Numbered from the stretch's first letter, positions 55,076-63,595 are shown. The stretch: DNA of 64,000 bases from Roseicella aerolata (GCF_020523605.1 NZ_JAJAQI010000024.1:1-64000); one strand, 5' to 3'. Translations and numbers: made by a program. Notes: generated by a model from the letters alone, not told the origin.

Positions 55076-56962
55076 ATGGCGCAGTCCCGCATGCTGAAGA
55101 CCAGCTTCACCGCAGGGGAGCTGGCGCCGGAGCTGCTCGGCCGCCCGGACCTCCGCGCCCATGCGAATGGCGCGCGGCGCCTGCGCAACGTCTTCATCCA
55201 GCCCACGGGCGGCGTCACCCGCCGCCCCGGCCTGCGCCATGTCGCGGCCCTGCCCGGACCCGCCAGGCTGATCGCCTTCGAGTTCAATACCGAGCAGACC
55301 TACCTGCTGGCGCTGACCGGGGGCGCGCTGCACGTCTTCATTGGCGATGCGCAGGTGGCGCAGCTCGCCGGCCCCTGGACGGAAGCGATGCTGCCGCAGC
55401 TCGCCTTCACCCAGAGCGCCGATACGCTGCTGCTCTGCCACCCGGACATGGTCCCGCAGCGCGTGACGCGCAGCGGCCATGCGAGCTGGACGGTCACGCC
55501 CTGGCGCTTCACCGGCGAGCCCTTCCACCGCTTCGCCGACCCGGCGGTGACACTGACCGCCTCCGCTTCCGCCACCACCGGCACGGTGGCGCTCGCCGCC
55601 TCCGCGCCGGTGTTCCAGCCCGGCCATGCTGGGGTTCGCTTCCGCATCGGCGGCCAGCGGGTGCTGGTCACGGCCGTCGGCAGCGCGACGCAGGCGACGG
55701 CCATGGTCGAGGAGACGCTGCCCGGGACCGAGGCCACGACCGACTGGGAGGAGGCCGCCTTCTCACCCGTGCGCGGCTGGCCGGTCACGCTCTGCTTCCA
55801 CCAGGACCGCCTGGTGCTCGGCGGCTCGCGCGAGTTGCCGAACCGGCTCTGGCTGTCGCGCTCCGGCGACCTGTTCAATTTCGACCTCGGCACCGGCCTC
55901 GACGACCAGGCGATCGAGTTCGGGTTGATGTCGGACCAGGTGAATGCCATCCGCGGTCTCTTCTCCGGCCAGCACCTGCAGGTCTTCACCTCGGGCGCCG
56001 AATGGATGGTGACCGGCACGCCGCTGACGCCCGGCAGCATCCAGCTCCACCGCCAGACCCGCGTCGGCTCGCCCGTCGCGCGGATGGTGCCGCCGGTGGA
56101 TGTGGACGGCGCCACCATCTTCGCCGCCCGCAGCGGGCGCGGCGTCTTCGAATTCGCCTATACCGAGGTGCAGCAGAGCTACCAGGCGAACGACCTCGCC
56201 CTGGTCTCCCAGCATCTGGTGCGGGACCCGGTGGCGATGACCTACGACCAGCGCCGCCGCCTGCTGCATGTGGCCATGGCGGACGGCACGCTGGCGACGC
56301 TGACGCTCTACCGCGCCGAGCAGGTGACCGCCTGGACGCGGCAGGAGACGGCGGGCGCCATCCGCTCGCTCGCCGATATCGAAGGCATGGTCTGGGCGGT
56401 GGTGGAGCGCGCCGGCACGATGCGGCTGGAGCGCTTCGACGAGGCGCTGGCGCTGGATGCCGCGCTGACCGGCAGCGCGGCCGCGCCGCAGGATCGCTGG
56501 ACCGGCCTCGGCCACCTCAATGGCCGCGGCGTCGGCGTGGTGGCGGATGGCGCGCCGCGCGGCGGCGCGCTGGTCGCCGATGGCGCCGTCACGCTCGACC
56601 CGCCGGCGCGGGAGGTGCAGGTGGGCCTGCCCTTCGCGCATGAGATCGAGCCGCTGCCGCCCGACCTCACCTCCGCGCTCGGCGTGCGCGCCGCGCCGCT
56701 CCGGCTGGTCAGCGTCACCTTCCGGCTGCTGGAGACGAGGGCGCTCGCGGTCGATCTCGGCCGCGGGCCGCAGCCGGTCACCTTCCGGCGCCTCGGCACC
56801 GCGCTGCTGGATGCGGCGCCGCCGGCCTTCACCGGCGATGTGCGCCTGCGCGCCATCGGCTGGCAGCGGGATGCGCTGGCGCCGCTCTGGCGCATCGCGG
56901 ACGACACGCCGCTGCCGATGACCCTGCTTTCCGTCACCACCGAGACGAGGATCACCGACTGA
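55076..56962 (+). CDS. Tail tubular protein B / nozzle (T7 gp12-like)
   Basis: A 628-residue protein whose start MLKTSFTAGELAPELLGRPDLRAHANGARRLRNVFIQPTGGVTRRPGLRHVA is the classic beginning of nozzle proteins. The body is beta-rich with repeats of the propeller type (QLAFTQSADTLLLCHPDMVPQRVTR, GWPVTLCFHQDRLVLGGSRELPNRLWLSRSGDLFNFD). It would form the distal tail tube. It is shorter than T7 gp12 (794). Its stop overlaps the next ATG by one base (TGATG). Confidence 0.9.
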   Translation: MAQSRMLKTSFTAGELAPELLGRPDLRAHANGARRLRNVFIQPTGGVTRRPGLRHVAALPGPARLIAFEFNTEQTYLLALTGGALHVFIGDAQVAQLAGPWTEAMLPQLAFTQSADTLLLCHPDMVPQRVTRSGHASWTVTPWRFTGEPFHRFADPAVTLTASASATTGTVALAASAPVFQPGHAGVRFRIGGQRVLVTAVGSATQATAMVEETLPGTEATTDWEEAAFSPVRGWPVTLCFHQDRLVLGGSRELPNRLWLSRSGDLFNFDLGTGLDDQAIEFGLMSDQVNAIRGLFSGQHLQVFTSGAEWMVTGTPLTPGSIQLHRQTRVGSPVARMVPPVDVDGATIFAARSGRGVFEFAYTEVQQSYQANDLALVSQHLVRDPVAMTYDQRRRLLHVAMADGTLATLTLYRAEQVTAWTRQETAGAIRSLADIEGMVWAVVERAGTMRLERFDEALALDAALTGSAAAPQDRWTGLGHLNGRGVGVVADGAPRGGALVADGAVTLDPPAREVQVGLPFAHEIEPLPPDLTSALGVRAAPLRLVSVTFRLLETRALAVDLGRGPQPVTFRRLGTALLDAAPPAFTGDVRLRAIGWQRDALAPLWRIADDTPLPMTLLSVTTETRITD

Positions 56963-57402
56963 TGGCCGCACTCGCCTCGCTTGCCACCGTCGTCGGGGCG
57001 GGCGCTTCCGTCTATGGCTCCGTCCGCCAGGCGCAGCAGCAGAATGCGCTGAACCGGGCGCAGGTGCAGATCTCGCAGCAGCAGGAGGCAGCGCGGCAGG
57101 AGGCGCTGCGCGTCCAGCAGGCGGCCGATGCCGAGGCGCGGCAGCGGACGCTGGCGCGCACCATCGCCACCACGCGCGCGCGCCTCGCCGCCTCCGGCCT
57201 CTCGCCCGATGGCGGCTCGGCCGGCGCGCTGACCGCGGGGCTGACGCAGGAGGCCGCGGCGGCGCAGGACGCGGATGACGCGACGCTGCGCGCGCGGCTG
57301 GCCCAGGGTCGCGTCAGCCTGCTGAACCCGGACGGCACCTTCGCCGCGCTGCTGCAGAGCGGCCGGACCTTCGGCTTCGCGGCACGCAGCCTGCTGGATT
57401 AG
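56962..57402 (+). CDS. Internal virion protein, gp14-like
   Basis: A 146-residue alanine/glutamine-rich helical protein. The start has a hydrophobic, membrane-like stretch (LASLATVVGAGASVYGSVRQAQQQ), followed by a coiled region and IATTRARLAASGLSPDGGSAGALTAGL. T7 gp14 has the same arrangement and is ejected into the outer membrane. There are no gp15/gp16-like genes following it, as would be expected in a complete podovirus. The ATG overlaps the previous stop. Confidence 0.65.
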   Translation: MAALASLATVVGAGASVYGSVRQAQQQNALNRAQVQISQQQEAARQEALRVQQAADAEARQRTLARTIATTRARLAASGLSPDGGSAGALTAGLTQEAAAAQDADDATLRARLAQGRVSLLNPDGTFAALLQSGRTFGFAARSLLD

Positions 57403-57448
57403 CCGATCCCGGAACCAGCCGCCACGCCAACCCCGTTGCGTGGCCGAA

Positions 57449-57466
57449 GGGGGGACACGTCCCCCC
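57449..57466. terminator. Short hairpin between gp14-like and fibre genes
   Basis: GGGGGGAC (57449-57456) and GTCCCCCC (57459-57466) pair over AC. It lies in the 92-base spacer. It may be a weak terminator or an intergenic repeat; the role is not clear. Confidence 0.35.
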
Positions 57467-57494
57467 TACCCCCCTTCAGGAGCCAGTTCGCCCG

Positions 57495-59813
57495 ATGGAC
57501 GAGCACATCAGGATCGGCGATGTCGCGCCGCGCGTGCAGTACCTGGCCGATGGCCTTCAGGCCAGCTTCACCTATCCCTTCCCGATCTTCGAGGCCGCGG
57601 ATCTCGAGGTGCGCCTCGACGGCCTCGTGCTGGCCTCCGGCTACACCGTGCTGGGTGCCGGCACCTCGGAAGGCGGCAGCGTGGCCTTCGATGCGCCGCC
57701 CGCCCGCGGCCGCCGCGTCACGCTGCGCCGCAGCCTGACGGTCGCGCGCACCAGCGACTTCCAGGCCAATGGCATCCTCCGCGCCCGCACCCTGAATGAC
57801 GAGCTGGACTACCAGGTCGCCGCCCTGCAGGAGGTGAAGGAGGAGCTCGGCAGCGCGCTTCGCCTCGATCCCTCCGAGGTCGGCGGCGCGCCGGCCCTGC
57901 CGCTGCGGGAGGCGCGCGCCAACCGCCTGCTCGGCTTCGACAGCACCGGCGCCGTCACGGTCTTCGACCGCGGCGAGGGCACGATGACAGTTCCCTTCCC
58001 CGGCGGCATCCCCCGCACGGTGGAGGACAAGCTGGCCGAGCGCCTCTCGGCCCGCGATTTCGGCGCAACCGGCGACGGCGCGACGGATGACGGCCCGGCG
58101 CTGCAGGCGGCGATGAACGCCGCCGCGGCCAGCGGCAAGTTCCTCGAGATCGGCGAAGGCACCTTCCGCACCACCATGCCGCTGCTGCTGCCGGGCGCGG
58201 CGGCCGGCCTCGCCATGCGCGGGACCATCCTCTATTCCGGCCCGCCGGGACAGGCGGCGCTGACGCTGGGCGATGGCGGCAGCGCCAACAATCAGCGCAA
58301 GGCCTATACCGGCCTCGGCGTGGTGCGGGCGATCCAGAGCGACTGGATCGACGAGGCGGATATCGGCATCCGCATCCGCAACATCGATGCCTCCCGCGTC
58401 GAGATCCGCCGGGCGGAGCGCTTCACCATCGGCGTGCAGCTGGTGGGCGATGCCCGCGGCTGCGAGGACAGCGACATCCATTACGGCCGGATCATCGACA
58501 ACCGGATCGGCCTCGATCTGCGGACGCTGACCGCCAGCGGCTGGATGAACGCGCTGCGCCACCATGGCGGGCATTTCGCCTGTTCCAGCGCGACCAACCC
58601 GGCGATCGGCCGCTTCGGCGTGCGGCTCTCCGCGGCGCCGGGCGCCTACCGCCTGCACAACGCCCACCTGTTCCTGGGCCCGGCCTTCGAGCTGCAGCGC
58701 CAGGGCACGCCGGGCACGGTGGATGCCATCCCCTTCCTGCTGGAGGTGGATGGCCGCGGCCTCACCGCGCGGGGCGTGCGGATGGAGGCCTGCTCGCCCT
58801 TCGTCGCGCGCCACACCGCGGCCTTCAACGACGCGGTCTATGAGGTCGCCTTCGTCGGCACCTACGGCTTCACCGGCTGCGCGGTGGACTATGCCGGGGC
58901 GACGCGCGCCGGCGGCACGGTGCTGCCGCTGCACCAGGCGGCAGCGGCGCTCGGCACGCCGCGGCTGGTGGCGGAGGCTTCGAACATCCGCGCCCGGGCT
59001 TTCCGCTGGGATGCGACGGCAACGGGGTTCGAGGGGCTGGCCGTGCTGTCCGGCAACCCGGCCGGGCCGCCCGCCACCCTCAACGGCTTCTGCTTTCCGG
59101 GCCTGTCCTCCATCACCCTGAACGCGGACACGGTGACGCTGCCGACCAGTCGGGCGATCGCCTTCGTGGTGGATTGCTCGAGCTGCAAGGAATTCTTCCT
59201 GGCGGCCGAGGGCACGGCGCTGCGCCCGATGGCCATGCAGTTCGACGCGGCGGAGGCCGTCCTGGACGGCGCCGCGCCGCTGCTCTGGTCCAACATGAAC
59301 GCCGTCTGGCAGGGCGCGCCCTCCTGCTGGTGGGAGGGCAATGCGGATCTCGACAGCCTGGTGGGCGGGCTTGCGCTGAACCGCCTGCAGCGGGTGACGC
59401 TGGCGCCCGGCGCGGCCTTCGCCGTCATCGGCGTGCGCGGCGGCCATGCCGGGTCGGTGCTGAAGTCGCTGCGCCTCTACGCGCCGGCGACGGAGGCGCC
59501 GATGGTACTGGCGGGTGCCGGCCGGGCCTGGGGCACGCGGGAGCTTGCCGCCTCCCTCGCCTATGACCCGCCGAGCCTCGCCGCCGGCGCCACTGCCACC
59601 CAGGCGGTGACGCTGCCCCATGTGCAGGCCGGGGATTTCGTGCAGGCCGGCTTCGGTGGCCAGGCCTCCGCCTTCATCGAATGGACGGCGGCCGTCACCA
59701 CCGGCGGCGCCGCCGGCACGGTGACGGCGCGGGCGACCAACCGGCATCCCACGCTGGCCATCGACCTCGCCGCCGGCACGCTCTCCGTCCGCGCCGTGAA
59801 GCCGCGGGCCTGA
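57495..59813 (+). CDS. Tail fibre/tailspike protein
   Basis: A 772-residue receptor-binding protein. Residues 10-120 form a T7 tail-fibre N-terminal domain (VQYLADGLQASFTYPFPIFEAADLEVRLDG ... VTLRRSLTVARTSDFQANGILRARTLNDELDYQ), which attaches to the tail. From about 185 the sequence DFGATGDGATDDGPALQAAMNAAAASGKFLEIGEGTFRT is a pectate-lyase-type right-handed beta-helix, as in tailspikes that bind or cleave surface polysaccharide. The C-terminus is beta-rich. A glycan-degrading activity is possible but no catalytic residues are certain. Confidence 0.88.
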   Translation: MDEHIRIGDVAPRVQYLADGLQASFTYPFPIFEAADLEVRLDGLVLASGYTVLGAGTSEGGSVAFDAPPARGRRVTLRRSLTVARTSDFQANGILRARTLNDELDYQVAALQEVKEELGSALRLDPSEVGGAPALPLREARANRLLGFDSTGAVTVFDRGEGTMTVPFPGGIPRTVEDKLAERLSARDFGATGDGATDDGPALQAAMNAAAASGKFLEIGEGTFRTTMPLLLPGAAAGLAMRGTILYSGPPGQAALTLGDGGSANNQRKAYTGLGVVRAIQSDWIDEADIGIRIRNIDASRVEIRRAERFTIGVQLVGDARGCEDSDIHYGRIIDNRIGLDLRTLTASGWMNALRHHGGHFACSSATNPAIGRFGVRLSAAPGAYRLHNAHLFLGPAFELQRQGTPGTVDAIPFLLEVDGRGLTARGVRMEACSPFVARHTAAFNDAVYEVAFVGTYGFTGCAVDYAGATRAGGTVLPLHQAAAALGTPRLVAEASNIRARAFRWDATATGFEGLAVLSGNPAGPPATLNGFCFPGLSSITLNADTVTLPTSRAIAFVVDCSSCKEFFLAAEGTALRPMAMQFDAAEAVLDGAAPLLWSNMNAVWQGAPSCWWEGNADLDSLVGGLALNRLQRVTLAPGAAFAVIGVRGGHAGSVLKSLRLYAPATEAPMVLAGAGRAWGTRELAASLAYDPPSLAAGATATQAVTLPHVQAGDFVQAGFGGQASAFIEWTAAVTTGGAAGTVTARATNRHPTLAIDLAAGTLSVRAVKPRA

Positions 59814-59818
59814 CGCGC

Positions 59819-60139
59819 ATGGCCACGAAGCGCAGGCTGCCGATCGAGATCGATGTCGCGGCTGCGGCAAGGCTCGTGCTCGCCAGCTATCTCGACTTCC
59901 TCGGCCGGCCGGTGCCGGAGGAGGAGAAGGGCGACAGCAAGGCCTTCGCCGCCCGCCATGCCGCGGCCCGCTCCGCCCTCGCGCATCTCGAGCAGCTGGA
60001 GAAGCTGGCGGAGCGCAATTGCGACGAGGCACAGCAGCAGGCCGTCAGCGACATCCTCGCCGAGGCCCGCCGGCACCTCGCCGTCGTTCCAACCGAGGAG
60101 AAGGATGACCTGGATGGCGAAGCCGGAGGAGACGCCTGA
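59819..60139 (+). CDS. Small terminase subunit candidate
   Basis: A 106-residue protein: basic start MATKRRLPIEIDVAAAARLVLASYLDFLG, then helices and an acidic C-terminus (TEEKDDLDGEAGGDA). It lies between the fibre gene and the large terminase and overlaps the latter by 35 bases, as T7 gene 18 lies before gene 19. Sequence alone does not prove the function. ATG 59819 was chosen because the upstream frame is Arg/His-rich, not protein-like. Confidence 0.6.
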   Translation: MATKRRLPIEIDVAAAARLVLASYLDFLGRPVPEEEKGDSKAFAARHAAARSALAHLEQLEKLAERNCDEAQQQAVSDILAEARRHLAVVPTEEKDDLDGEAGGDA

Positions 60140-61556
60140 CTTCCTCGAATTCGCCTGGATCTGGAACCATGTCCAGGGCCAGCCGACGCCGGCGCCGCAC
60201 CGCCGCATCGCCCGCTGGCTGCAGGGGCGGTGGGATGCCGGCGACCACCGCCTGCTGCTGATGGCCTTCCGCGGCTGCGGCAAATCCACCCTGGTCGGCC
60301 TGTTCTGCGCCTGGCGCCTGCTGCGCGCGCCGGAGACGCGCATCCTGGTGCTGGCCGCCGACCAGGCGCTGGCGGTGAAGATGGTGGCGCAGGTGCGGCG
60401 CATCCTGGAACGCCACCCGCTCTGCCGGAAGCTGCTGCCGGAGAGCCCGGAGAGCTGGGCGATGGACCGCTTCACCGTGGCGCGCGACGCGGTGCTGCGC
60501 GACCCTTCCATGCTGGCGCAGGGCATCACCGGCAACATCACCGGCGCCCGCGCCGACCTCATCATCTGCGACGATGTGGAGGTCGCCGGCAATTGCGACA
60601 CGCCGACGAAGCGGGAGGAGCTGCGCACCCGCCTTGCGGAATGCGAGTTCATCCTGGTGCCCGGCGGCACCCTGCTGTTCGTCGGCACGCCGCACACCGC
60701 CGAGACCATCTACGCGCCGTCGGCGCAGCCGGATGCCTTCCTCCGTGGCTACCGGCGCCTGGTCCTGCCGCTGCTGGATTCGAATGGCGAAAGCGCCTGG
60801 CCGGAACGCTTCACGCCACCGGGGATCGAGGCGCTGCGCAGCCGCGTCGGCCCCCTGGCCTTCGCGCGGCAGATGCTGCTGCAGCCGGTGGCCGAAGCCG
60901 CGCTGCGGCTCGATCCCGCGCTCATCATCCGCTACGCGGAGGAGCCGGAATACCGGGAGGCGCATGGCCGCGCGCAGCTCTCGCTGCTCGGGCGGAGGCT
61001 GCTCTCGGGCGGGGCCTTCTGGGACCCGGCCTATGGCCGGCCCGGCACCGGCGATGCCAGCGTCCTCGCCGCCACCTATGTGGACGGGGAGGCGAACCAC
61101 TACCTGCACCGCCTGGCCTACATCACCCACGACCCGGACAGCCCGGTGGACCCGGCGACGCAGCAGTGCCGCGCCGTCGCCGCCATCGCGCGGGACCTGC
61201 TGCTGCCGGCGGTGCGCGTCGAGACCAACGGCCTCGGCCGCTTCCTGCCGGCGCTGCTGCGGCGGGAACTGGCCCGCGCCCACGCGCCCTGCGCGGTGAT
61301 CGAGCATGCAAGCCGCCGCGCCAAGGCGGACCGCATCCTCTCGGCCTTCGACCCGGCGCTGGCCGGCCGCAAGCTGCACGCGCATGACAGCGTCTTCCGC
61401 ACGCCCTTCGCGGCCGAGATGGCTGCCTGGCGCCCGGAAGCCGCCGCGGCCCGCGACGACGCGCTGGACGCCGTCTCGGGCTGCCTGCTGAACGAGCCGG
61501 TGCGGCTGCCGCAGGTCACGCCGGCGGTGCGCGGGATGTCGTGGCGGGGCGTGTGA
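60105..61556 (+). CDS. Terminase large subunit
   Basis: A 483-residue packaging motor. The ATPase has Walker A FRGCGKST (55-62) and Walker B DLIICDDVE (151-159). The nuclease half has the RNase H-like motif FWDPAYGRPGTGDASVL (about 303-319) and an acidic DDALDAVSG end (about 455). The N-terminus FLEFAWIWNHVQGQPTPAPHRRIARWLQ resembles T7 gp19 and its high-G+C relatives. It would cleave and package DNA into the procapsid. GAGGAG precedes ATG 60105. Confidence 0.92.
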   Translation: MTWMAKPEETPDFLEFAWIWNHVQGQPTPAPHRRIARWLQGRWDAGDHRLLLMAFRGCGKSTLVGLFCAWRLLRAPETRILVLAADQALAVKMVAQVRRILERHPLCRKLLPESPESWAMDRFTVARDAVLRDPSMLAQGITGNITGARADLIICDDVEVAGNCDTPTKREELRTRLAECEFILVPGGTLLFVGTPHTAETIYAPSAQPDAFLRGYRRLVLPLLDSNGESAWPERFTPPGIEALRSRVGPLAFARQMLLQPVAEAALRLDPALIIRYAEEPEYREAHGRAQLSLLGRRLLSGGAFWDPAYGRPGTGDASVLAATYVDGEANHYLHRLAYITHDPDSPVDPATQQCRAVAAIARDLLLPAVRVETNGLGRFLPALLRRELARAHAPCAVIEHASRRAKADRILSAFDPALAGRKLHAHDSVFRTPFAAEMAAWRPEAAAARDDALDAVSGCLLNEPVRLPQVTPAVRGMSWRGV

Positions 61557-61561
61557 CCGCA

Positions 61562-61717
61562 GGGAGGGCGCTGCCCTCCCCGCACCCCTCCCGCCAAGGG
61601 CCGAAGGGCCCTTGGAACCCTTGAGTCATCGACCAAGGCCCTTGGTCGATGATCCCATACAGGGGTCCGGGGACCGGTCCGGTCCCCGGCGGGGGTGCAG
61701 GGGGCAGAGCCCCCTGC
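61562..61717. repeat. Cluster of five perfect hairpins
   Basis: Five consecutive inverted repeats fill the spacer after terminase. They are 61562-61580 (8 base pairs, loop GCT), 61594-61615 (9, GAAG), 61626-61652 (13, loop C), 61668-61690 (11, loop T), and 61697-61717 (9, AGA). All are exact. The stretch has no gene. A shared terminator for the convergent genes is plausible, but the number of stems is unusual. Confidence 0.75.
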
Positions 61718-61718
61718 G

Positions 61719-61943
61719 TCACGCGCAGCGCCGCAGCACCTCCCGCGCATGCCGCCCGAGCCCCTCGGCCGTCGGCTCGTAGCGTCCGTCCTGGCGCAGC
61801 CGGGCCAGGCCCATCTCGCGCAGCCGCGCCAGGCATGGCCCGTCCTTCAGCCCGTCGGGCCGGCCGGGGTCGCCCACCAGCGTCAGCCGGTGCAGGGCGG
61901 AGCGGCAGCAGGTCTCGAGATAGGGCTCGTTCCACATCGTCAC
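61719..61943 (-). CDS. Small protein of unknown function, winged-helix-like
   Basis: A 74-residue protein on the opposite strand to the cassette. LHRLTLVGDPGRPDGLKDGPCLARLREMGLARLRQDGRYEPTAEGLGRHAREVL looks like a short helix-turn-helix with a wing (LRQDGRYEPTAEG), which could bind DNA. The start is GTG 61943 or ATG 61937, with weak ribosome binding sites. It ends at the hairpin cluster. If real, it might be a cassette regulator; this is weak. Confidence 0.5.
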   Translation of the reverse strand: MTMWNEPYLETCCRSALHRLTLVGDPGRPDGLKDGPCLARLREMGLARLRQDGRYEPTAEGLGRHAREVLRRCA

Positions 61944-62013
61944 GGAGTTCGTCGTCCCGGTCGCGCTGCCCGGAGGGTGGTCGCGCCGGCCTCACGCTTC
62001 AAGGAGACCCGCC

Positions 62014-62346
62014 ATGCAGATCGAGGCGACCTGGTGGATCACTGCGGTGGAGGCGCCGATCGTCGCCGCCCTCTTCTACATGATCCACGGCCTGCGGCGT
62101 GACCTGCACGACCGCATCGACCGTGCCGACCAGCGCGAGAGCGACGCGGTCACCCGCACGCGGGACGAGCTGGCCGAGTTCAAGCTGGAGGTGGCGCGCG
62201 CCTATGTGCCGCTGTCGCTGATCCGCGACGTGGACCGGCGCCTGTCGCAGCATCTGCTGCGCATCGAGGAGAAGCTGGAGGAGGTGAAGCGCGGCGGGCT
62301 GCTGCCCCCACGGAGCCGCGGCGTGGTGGGGGAGGACGTGTCGTGA
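62014..62346 (+). CDS. Small membrane protein, holin/spanin-like
   Basis: A 110-residue protein with an N-terminal membrane segment (WWITAVEAPIVAALFYMIHGL, residues 7-27) and a charged coiled-coil (LRRDLHDRIDRADQRESDAVTRTRDELAEFKLEVARA). Type II topology is likely. It overlaps the cell-wall hydrolase start by 4 bases, so it may be its transport partner (holin- or spanin-like). No named family is recognised. AAGGAG precedes the ATG. Confidence 0.7.
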   Translation: MQIEATWWITAVEAPIVAALFYMIHGLRRDLHDRIDRADQRESDAVTRTRDELAEFKLEVARAYVPLSLIRDVDRRLSQHLLRIEEKLEEVKRGGLLPPRSRGVVGEDVS

Positions 62347-62879
62347 CGGCGGCCGAGCTGCTGGCGCTGACGCTGCGCGCCGAGGCGGGGGAGCGGCCGG
62401 TGCGCGCCATCGAGGCACTGGCCGCGCTGGTGGTGAACCGCGCGCGCCGGGCGATGGCCGGGGAGGCCGCGTGTGCCCGCTTCGCCCCGGGCGCGGCGCC
62501 GGGCCAGCCCTGGCCGGTGCTGCTGGCGCGGGCCTGCCGGGCACCCTTCCTGTTCGGCTGCTGGCAGCCCCGGCACCCGCGCCGCGCGGCGCTGCTGGAG
62601 GCGGCGCGGGCGGCGGACCCGGCGCTCGCCATCTGCCGCCGCGTCGCGGCGCGCGCGGTGGCCGGCGCCCTGCCGGACCCGACCGGCGGTGCGACGCACT
62701 GGCATGCGGCGGAGCTGCTGCCCGGCTGGGCGCTCGGCCAGGTGCCGATGGCGGAGATCGGCGGGCTGGTCTTCTACCGGCTGGAGGCAGCGCCGGAGCG
62801 CGAGGCGGGCGCGCCGGCCCGGTCCGTCACCGACGTCCCGCCTGCCCCGCGCAGCGTCGCTGTCGCACGGCACGCCTGA
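62343..62879 (+). CDS. Cell-wall hydrolase, SleB/Hydrolase_2 type
   Basis: A 178-residue protein with the hydrolase signature LRAEAGERPVRAIEALAALVVNRAR (11-35, with the conserved Glu14) and the end DPTGGATHWHAAELLPGWALGQVPMAEIGGLVFYR. It should cleave peptidoglycan and act as the endolysin or entry enzyme of the cassette. Related hydrolases occur at the end of the Rhodobacter GTA cluster. It begins with GTG over the previous stop (GTGTCGTGA). Confidence 0.85.
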   Translation: MTAAELLALTLRAEAGERPVRAIEALAALVVNRARRAMAGEAACARFAPGAAPGQPWPVLLARACRAPFLFGCWQPRHPRRAALLEAARAADPALAICRRVAARAVAGALPDPTGGATHWHAAELLPGWALGQVPMAEIGGLVFYRLEAAPEREAGAPARSVTDVPPAPRSVAVARHA

Positions 62880-63061
62880 TGGCAGCGGGGCCGGGTCGCC
62901 CGGCCTGCCACCCTGGCCGGGGGGGGGGGACGCCCCGCCCTTCCGCGATCCCGCGGCCGCGCCGAGACCGGCGAGAAGCGCAGGGCCCGGCGGCCGGCGG
63001 CGGCATCCTGGCCGGAGCGGGCGGTGTTCCGCCAGCGGCCGTGCAGGCCTACATCCGCGCC

Positions 63062-63418
63062 ATGGACGACGTGATCTACACCATGGTCCGCGCCGCCGAC
63101 TGGCGGGAGGCGGAGGCGCTCGGTGAATACCGCGGCAGCGCCGATGACAGGCGCGACGGCTTCCTGCACTTCTCCGCGGCCGCGCAGCTCCGCGCCAGCG
63201 CCGCCAGGCACCGTGCGGGGGAGGCGGACCTGCTGCTGGTCGCGGTCGAGGCCGCGGCGCTGGGCGAGGCGCTGGTCTGGGAACCGGCCAGCGGCGGCCG
63301 ACGCCCCGGCCTCTTCCCGCATCTCTACGGCGCGCTGCCGCTCCCGGCGGTGCGGTCGGTGGCGCCGCTGCCGCTGGGCGCGGACGGCGCGCATGTCTTC
63401 CCGCCGGAGATTCCCTGA
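63062..63418 (+). CDS. DUF952-family protein
   Basis: A 118-residue protein. The start DDVIYTMVRAADWREAEALGEYRGSADDRRDGFLHFSAAAQLRASAARHRAG and the middle LLLVAVEAAALGEALVWEPASGGRRPGLFPHLYGALPLPAVRSV are the DUF952 pattern. This is a small cytosolic ADP-ribosyltransferase-fold family of unknown role. The start is uncertain; a GTG 21 bases upstream is also in frame. The spacer upstream holds a run of ten G. It is a host gene outside the cassette. Confidence 0.85.
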   Translation: MDDVIYTMVRAADWREAEALGEYRGSADDRRDGFLHFSAAAQLRASAARHRAGEADLLLVAVEAAALGEALVWEPASGGRRPGLFPHLYGALPLPAVRSVAPLPLGADGAHVFPPEIP

Positions 63419-63520
63419 GACGGGCGGCCCCTCCTGCCGGCCTGCCCGATACCTGGCTCATGACGTCCCGACCTGCGGCCCACGGAGCGGGCCGGGCGCG
63501 CGAAGGCGCGCCGCGGCCCA

Positions 63521-63571
63521 TGCCGCGAAGCCAAGGCCCGGAGGGCCGCCGGCGTTCGGGGCAGGACATGC
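63521..63571. repeat. Dispersed 51-base repeat, copy 2
   Basis: Bases 63521-63555 are identical to 4494-4528, and the next 16 differ at three positions. This copy lies between the convergent DUF952 and EAL genes and can fold the inner GGCCC / GGGCC stem. It is flanked by other inverted G/C-rich runs. Confidence 0.75.
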
Positions 63572-63595
63572 GTCGGCATGCCCGCGGGACCGGCT

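Larger units (their letters stand above)
49797..62879. mobile_element. Podovirus-type virion cassette (candidate gene transfer agent or remnant prophage)
   Basis: About 13 kb holding, on the plus strand, two unknown genes, a small Pro-rich gene, portal, scaffold, capsid, two tail tubular genes, gp14-like, tail fibre/spike, small terminase candidate, large terminase, a membrane protein and a SleB hydrolase. One small gene is reversed. The order follows T7 genes 8-9-10-11-12-14-17-18-19. There is no integrase, replication gene, phage RNA polymerase, gp15/gp16 ejection protein, or visible att repeats. Regulation by SOS is suggested by a LexA box and an S24 regulator. G+C is like the host, which suggests long residence. 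Confidence 0.7.

Noticed and set aside
62910-62940. Run of ten G near 62925 as a frameshift signal
   Set aside because: It lies between genes, so no coding frame is affected.
49619-63061. Attachment-site direct repeats flanking the virion cassette
   Set aside because: I found no convincing repeat or tRNA at both ends by eye. The 51-base repeat at 63521 pairs with 4494, far outside the cassette.
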